Positions 13,558-16,947 of a DNA stretch of 16,947 nucleotides are shown one piece after another. The DNA is from an uncultured bacterium (lineage in GTDB: Bacteria > Hydrogenedentota > Hydrogenedentia > Hydrogenedentales > JAEUWI01), in contig CALAXS010000387.1 of the NCBI GenBank assembly GCA_937895305.1, forward strand, positions 1 through 16,947. The letters run 5' to 3'. The first letter of the stretch is position 1; the number at the start of each line of letters is the position of its first letter. The translations under genes were made by a program, and so were the position numbers. Under the pieces are notes generated by a model. The model saw nothing but the letters and a program-made list of their open reading frames with translations, was not told where the DNA came from and ran no database searches.

Positions 13558-13712
13558 CACCCAACATTACTGCGCATAAGGTGCTTTGTTACAGAATGTT
13601 ATCCTGTTTTTATTTTTATTTTTTATGTAACGTTTCGCTGATTTAAGCGTAGGCAAACCTTGATTATGTTCTATTGTTTAGTGCTACTCTAGGAGACTCA
13701 TTGGAGATTATT

Positions 13713-14432
13713 ATGAGTACCTTACTTTTAGTGCGTCATGGCCAGGCAAGCTTTGGAGCCAAGAACTACGATAAGTTATCCAAGCTGGGCGAGGAGCAAT
13801 GCCGCCAACTGGGACGGTATCTGGTACAGCATGGCGAAGCCTATAACCGGGCCTTTACCGGACCACTCCAACGGCACCAGGGATCAGCAGCGCTGGTGAA
13901 GGAGGTCTACGATCAGGCGGGTATGCCCTTCCCGGATATCGAAATGCTACCGGGCCTGAATGAATTTCACTGGGACGAATTGATGCAGGTGATCAAGACG
14001 GAATTGGTCCACAAGTTCGAGCATCTCCGCACGCTAAAAGAAGATTACACCTTGATGAAGAACCCGGCTCGGAAACAGCGTATCTTTCAACTGCTCTTTG
14101 AGGAAGCGACAAAGCTCTGGGTGAATGAAGCTTTTGTGTCGCCCCATGTGGAGTCGTGGGCACATTTTTCAGAGCGGGCCGATCTCGCCATATCCCACAT
14201 GATTGAAGGCCAGCCCAAGAGCTGTAAATATATCGCTTTCACCTCCGGCGGCCCCATTGCAGTTGCTTCACGACGTGCCATGGACCTCCACCCCGGAAAA
14301 GCCCTGGAACTTATGTGGAGCTTACGCAACGCGGCCATGGTAGAATACTTCTTTACAGAGGATCGTTTTTCGTTGAGTGCCTATAACACCCATCCACATC
14401 TGGAAACAGCAGCAGAATGGACCTATCGCTAG
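13713..14432 (+). CDS. Histidine phosphatase family protein with atypical second motif
   Basis: The 239-residue protein begins LLLVRHGQAS, the RHG signature of the phosphoglycerate mutase/histidine phosphatase superfamily, with nucleophile His9 and Arg8. FTGPLQRHQGSA (Arg54) and GLNEFHWDE (Glu84) correspond to the usual phosphate-binding arginine and acid positions. The block that normally supplies the second catalytic histidine (SHGG) reads FTSGGPIA, with Ser178 in the histidine's place. Catalysis is therefore uncertain, though I recall that a branch of the family has this form. I chose the ATG at 13713 because GGAG lies six bases before it; a longer frame from 13674 has none. The acyl-CoA dehydrogenase gene starts 24 bases after the stop, so the two are probably co-transcribed. 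Confidence 0.85.
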   Translation: MSTLLLVRHGQASFGAKNYDKLSKLGEEQCRQLGRYLVQHGEAYNRAFTGPLQRHQGSAALVKEVYDQAGMPFPDIEMLPGLNEFHWDELMQVIKTELVHKFEHLRTLKEDYTLMKNPARKQRIFQLLFEEATKLWVNEAFVSPHVESWAHFSERADLAISHMIEGQPKSCKYIAFTSGGPIAVASRRAMDLHPGKALELMWSLRNAAMVEYFFTEDRFSLSAYNTHPHLETAAEWTYR

Positions 14433-14456
14433 ACTAAGCAAAAGGGGAATCGGACC

Positions 14457-15665
14457 ATGGACTTTTCAATACCGGAATCCACACAAGAAATGTTGGGGCG
14501 CATCCGCAATTTTGTCGAGACAGAGTTGTATCCCCTGGAATCGGAATTCCTCGAAAAAAAGTTCCGGGATATGTTGCCTGTGCTGGCGGAAAAACGACAG
14601 ATGGTGCGCGACATGGGACTGTGGCTCCCCCAGATTGAGAAAGAACATGGCGGCCTGGGCCTGAGTCTGCTGGAGCATGGCCTGGTGAGTGCCGAACTGG
14701 GCAAGAGCCCGGTAGGGAATTACGCCTTTAACTGCCAAGCCCCCGACTCGGGCAACATGGAAATCCTTATCAAGTTCGGGTCGCCCGAACACCATGAAAA
14801 ATACCTGAAGCCCCTGCTGGCCGGTGAAATCCGCAGCTGCTTCTCCATGACCGAGCCCGATTTCCCCGGCTCGAACCCCACCTGGATGGGCACCACCGCG
14901 GAGAAGGATGGCGATGACTACGTCATCAACGGGAAAAAATGGTTTACCAGTTCCGCCGACGGCGCCACCTTTGCCGTGGTCATGGCGGTGACCAATCCCG
15001 AGGCCCATCGCCACATGCGCGCCAGCCAGATACTCGTACCCCTGGACACACCCGGCATGACCCTGACCGCCAATACGCCCTGCATGGGACACCGGGGCGA
15101 TGACTGGACCAGTCACGGCGAAATCACCTACGAAAATTGTCGTGTCCCCCAGTCCAACCTCTTGGGGCCTGAGGGCGGTGGCTTTATGATGGCTCAAGAA
15201 CGCCTCGGCCCGGGCCGCATCCACCATTGCATGCGCTGGATTGGTATCGCAGAGCGTGCTTTTGACCTCATGTGTGCGTATGCGGCAAAGCGCGAAGTCG
15301 CGCCGGGTCGTCCCCTGGGTACACAACAAATCATACAAGCCTGGATCTCCGAGAGCCGCGTACAGATTAACGCAGCGCGACTCATGGTCCTCCATGCTGC
15401 ATGGATGATTGACAACGTGGGCCAGAAAGATGCGCGCAACGAAGTCTCCATGATTAAATTCAATACGGCAAACATGATGATGGACGTTCTCGACCGCGCC
15501 ATCCAGGTCCACGGCGGACTCGGCATCACCGACTACACCCCCCTCGCCTTCTTCTGGCGCCATGAACGGGCCGGACGCATCTACGACGGTGCCGACGAAG
15601 TACACAAGGTCTCCCTCGCCAAACGCCTGTTGCAACCGTACATGGATAACCTGGAACAGGGATAG
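14457..15665 (+). CDS. Acyl-CoA dehydrogenase (ACAD10/11-like)
   Basis: Acyl-CoA dehydrogenases use FAD to introduce the alpha-beta double bond into acyl-CoA and pass electrons to ETF. The 402-residue product has all three family regions. The helical N-terminus includes LPQIEKEHGGLGLS. The central FAD/substrate barrel has CFSMTEPDFPGSNP and GDDYVINGKKWFTSSA. The C-terminal helical bundle contains IQVHGGLG (349-356). Near the C-terminus IYDGADEVHK replaces the YEGTxxIQ of MCAD-type enzymes. Asp377 stands at the catalytic-base position, as in the ACAD10/11-like branch. ATG start with AAAGGGGA upstream. No membrane segment. It follows the histidine phosphatase-like gene by 24 bases. The acyl chain specificity is not predictable. 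Confidence 0.93.
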   Translation: MDFSIPESTQEMLGRIRNFVETELYPLESEFLEKKFRDMLPVLAEKRQMVRDMGLWLPQIEKEHGGLGLSLLEHGLVSAELGKSPVGNYAFNCQAPDSGNMEILIKFGSPEHHEKYLKPLLAGEIRSCFSMTEPDFPGSNPTWMGTTAEKDGDDYVINGKKWFTSSADGATFAVVMAVTNPEAHRHMRASQILVPLDTPGMTLTANTPCMGHRGDDWTSHGEITYENCRVPQSNLLGPEGGGFMMAQERLGPGRIHHCMRWIGIAERAFDLMCAYAAKREVAPGRPLGTQQIIQAWISESRVQINAARLMVLHAAWMIDNVGQKDARNEVSMIKFNTANMMMDVLDRAIQVHGGLGITDYTPLAFFWRHERAGRIYDGADEVHKVSLAKRLLQPYMDNLEQG

Positions 15666-15678
15666 CAGAGTTAAAACT

Positions 15679-15823
15679 GTTTGAATAACTAACGATTTTC
15701 TTTGTGCCCTTTGTGGCGAAAAGGATTGACTCGTTCCCAAGCAGAGCTTGGGGACGAGCTAAACTCGAATCAATGGATAATAGTTTGGATAACTGATTCT
15801 TCTTTGTGCCCTTTGTGGTGAAA
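15679..15823. repeat. Pair of direct repeats flanking a hairpin
   Basis: Two copies of a 41-43 base unit, 15679-15721 and 15783-15823, share GTTTG, ATAACT and the 17-mer CTTTGTGCCCTTTGTGG followed by YGAAA. Between them, 15730-15758 is a 13-bp hairpin (CTCGTTCCCAAGC pairing with GCTTGGGGACGAG, one wobble, 3-base loop). Hairpins with CGTTCCCAAGC arms are of a kind I recall as dispersed REP-like elements. No T-run follows, so it is not a standard terminator. The unit fills most of the 192-base gap before the oxidoreductase gene. Confidence 0.65.
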
Positions 15824-15857
15824 TACTTTCTTAATTAAACCATGAAGGACACTTTTC

Positions 15858-16844
15858 ATGACCGATTCAATTCGCTGGGGCATACTCGGCACAGGCCACA
15901 TCGCCAATGAATTCGCCACAGGCCTACAGGCCATCCCGGACGCGGTGATACAGGCCGTGGGCTCGCGGACACAGGCATCGGCGGATGCCTTTGCGGATAA
16001 ATACACCATTGCGAATCGTCACGCGAGCTACGAAGCGCTGGCCAAGGACCCGGAGGTGGACGCCATCTACGTCGCCACGCCCCACCCCATGCACAAGGAC
16101 AACACCATCTTGTGTCTTCGTGCCGGCAAGGCGGTGCTGTGCGAGAAACCATTCACGGTGAATGTGGCGGAGGCGAAAGAGGTTGTTGCCGTTGCGCGCG
16201 AGACCGGACAGTTTTGTATGGAGGCCATGTGGACGCGCTTTCTGCCCGTCTATGACCAGGTACGACAATGGATTGCAGACGATGCTATCGGGGAGATACG
16301 TATGCTCCAGGCCGATTTTGGTTTTCGCGCTGATGCTGAGGAAGCAGGTCGTTTGCTGGACCCTGCCATGGCAGGCGGCAGCCTGCTGGATGTGGGCATC
16401 TACCCCATTTCGCTGGCGTCCATGCTCTTTGCCAAGCAGCCCGATAAAATGGTGTCGCTGGCCCACCTGAGCGATTCAGGTGTGGACGAGCAAGGGGCCT
16501 ATCTCTTTCAATACGACGGCGGTGCCATGGCGATGTTGAGTGGTGCCGTACTAACGGATACGCCCTGGGAAGCCACCATCATGGGCACCAAGGGCTGGAT
16601 TCGCATAGAGCGACCCTTCTGGAACGCACGCACGGCCACCCTCCAGGTGGGCGAAGACGCCCCGGTGACCGTGACACCGGACACCATCGAAAATGGCTAC
16701 AACTATGAAGCCATGGCGGTGATGGACTGTATGCGCAAAGGACTTACGGAACACCCGCGCATGCCGTTGGATGAATCCGTTGCCCTGATGGAGACTATGG
16801 ATGCCCTTCGCGCACAGTGGGGCATGACGTACCCCATGGATTAG
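15858..16844 (+). CDS. Gfo/Idh/MocA family oxidoreductase (dihydrodiol/xylose dehydrogenase-like)
   Basis: This family uses NAD(P) to oxidise or reduce sugars and related diols. The 328-residue protein has a Rossmann fold opening WGILGTGHIANEF (residues 7-19) and VATPHPMHK. The conserved LCEKPFTVN contains the EKP triad with Lys97. The C-terminal alpha/beta domain has MEAMWTRFLP (121-130) and GGSLLDVGIYPIS (173-185), with Asp178 and Tyr182 at the active site. These last two blocks match the branch containing mammalian dihydrodiol dehydrogenase and bacterial xylose dehydrogenases. No signal peptide is seen, so it is cytoplasmic. The ATG follows AAGGA. It stands apart from the upstream operon, separated by a repeat-bearing spacer. 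The exact substrate is unknown. Confidence 0.92.
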   Translation: MTDSIRWGILGTGHIANEFATGLQAIPDAVIQAVGSRTQASADAFADKYTIANRHASYEALAKDPEVDAIYVATPHPMHKDNTILCLRAGKAVLCEKPFTVNVAEAKEVVAVARETGQFCMEAMWTRFLPVYDQVRQWIADDAIGEIRMLQADFGFRADAEEAGRLLDPAMAGGSLLDVGIYPISLASMLFAKQPDKMVSLAHLSDSGVDEQGAYLFQYDGGAMAMLSGAVLTDTPWEATIMGTKGWIRIERPFWNARTATLQVGEDAPVTVTPDTIENGYNYEAMAVMDCMRKGLTEHPRMPLDESVALMETMDALRAQWGMTYPMD

Positions 16845-16947
16845 ATCCAGCCAGGACTGAGGCTCATGTATCCCCAGTTTGAAATGTTACGACGTTTTCA
16901 TGTTTCCATGAAATGTTATGGACCTTTGTTTATAGAGTGAATCGTTG
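16845..16947. other. 3' intergenic end of the window, small hairpin only
   Basis: No convincing gene is seen after the oxidoreductase stop. TTTCATG (16896-16902) and CATGAAA (16907-16913) form a 7-bp hairpin with a 4-base loop, not followed by a T-run. It may be an operator or a leader element of a gene beyond the edge. Confidence 0.3.

Noticed and set aside
13604..13626. T-rich tract considered as a plus-strand terminator
   Set aside because: No stable hairpin precedes it and no plus-strand gene ends nearby. As minus-strand DNA it fits an A-rich upstream promoter element better.
14466..15740. 424-codon minus-strand open frame
   Set aside because: Antisense to the well-supported acyl-CoA dehydrogenase gene. 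The translation shows no recognisable motif and depends on the GC-rich codon pattern of the real gene.
15730..15758. Hairpin considered as terminator of the acyl-CoA dehydrogenase operon
   Set aside because: The stem is strong, but neither strand has a following T-run, and it sits symmetrically between direct repeats, so a REP-like element fits better.
16866..16940. 24-residue plus-strand frame after the oxidoreductase
   Set aside because: The Shine-Dalgarno is weak and too close, there is no terminator or regulatory context, and chance open frames of this size are common.

Overview
The window is 16.9 kb of ordinary-looking chromosome from a Gram-negative bacterium of moderate GC content. 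The evidence is two lipoprotein genes with clear lipoboxes, a secreted Mip/FkpA-type FKBP, two polytopic GT-C-like membrane proteins and an MshEN (type II secretion/type IV pilus ATPase N-terminal) domain. I cannot name the organism. A PVC-like or other environmental candidate phylum would fit the gene mix, but that is a weak inference. No transposase, integrase, phage gene, CRISPR array, rRNA or tRNA was seen.

Layout. Positions 1-22 hold only the start of a minus-strand gene. Then come msrA (208-696, +) and a 338-residue BamE-like lipoprotein (759-1775, +). These converge on a minus-strand pair: Nudix hydrolase (3371-3886), then GT39-type glycosyltransferase (1779-3326). A DUF1318/YdbL-like lipoprotein (4057-4650, +) is transcribed divergently from the Nudix gene and overlaps the end of a HAD hydrolase (4647-5279, -). 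A short NAD kinase-like gene (5401-6156, +) overlaps the end of a 1271-residue coiled-coil protein (6153-9968, -). That protein has a duplicated N-terminal module and a C-terminal MshEN domain. Divergent from it is a 734-residue GT-C-like membrane protein (10135-12339, +). It faces a periplasmic FKBP (12400-13134, -) across a good minus-strand terminator.

The AT-rich interval 13135-13712 holds a 29-codon minus-strand gene (13395-13484). It has a strong Shine-Dalgarno, its own downstream hairpin terminator and a perfect 14-bp palindrome upstream. To the right lie a histidine-phosphatase family gene and an acyl-CoA dehydrogenase, 24 bp apart and probably one operon. A repeat-bearing spacer follows, then a Gfo/Idh/MocA oxidoreductase (15858-16844).

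The genes do not form one obvious pathway. Envelope functions dominate: two lipoproteins, two glycosyltransferase-like membrane proteins, a periplasmic foldase and the coiled-coil/MshEN protein. Repair and housekeeping genes are interspersed (MsrA, Nudix, HAD, NAD kinase). The two items most worth a second look are the 29-residue acidic, hydrophobic peptide gene and the giant coiled-coil protein ending in a candidate cyclic-di-GMP-binding MshEN domain with no ATPase attached.
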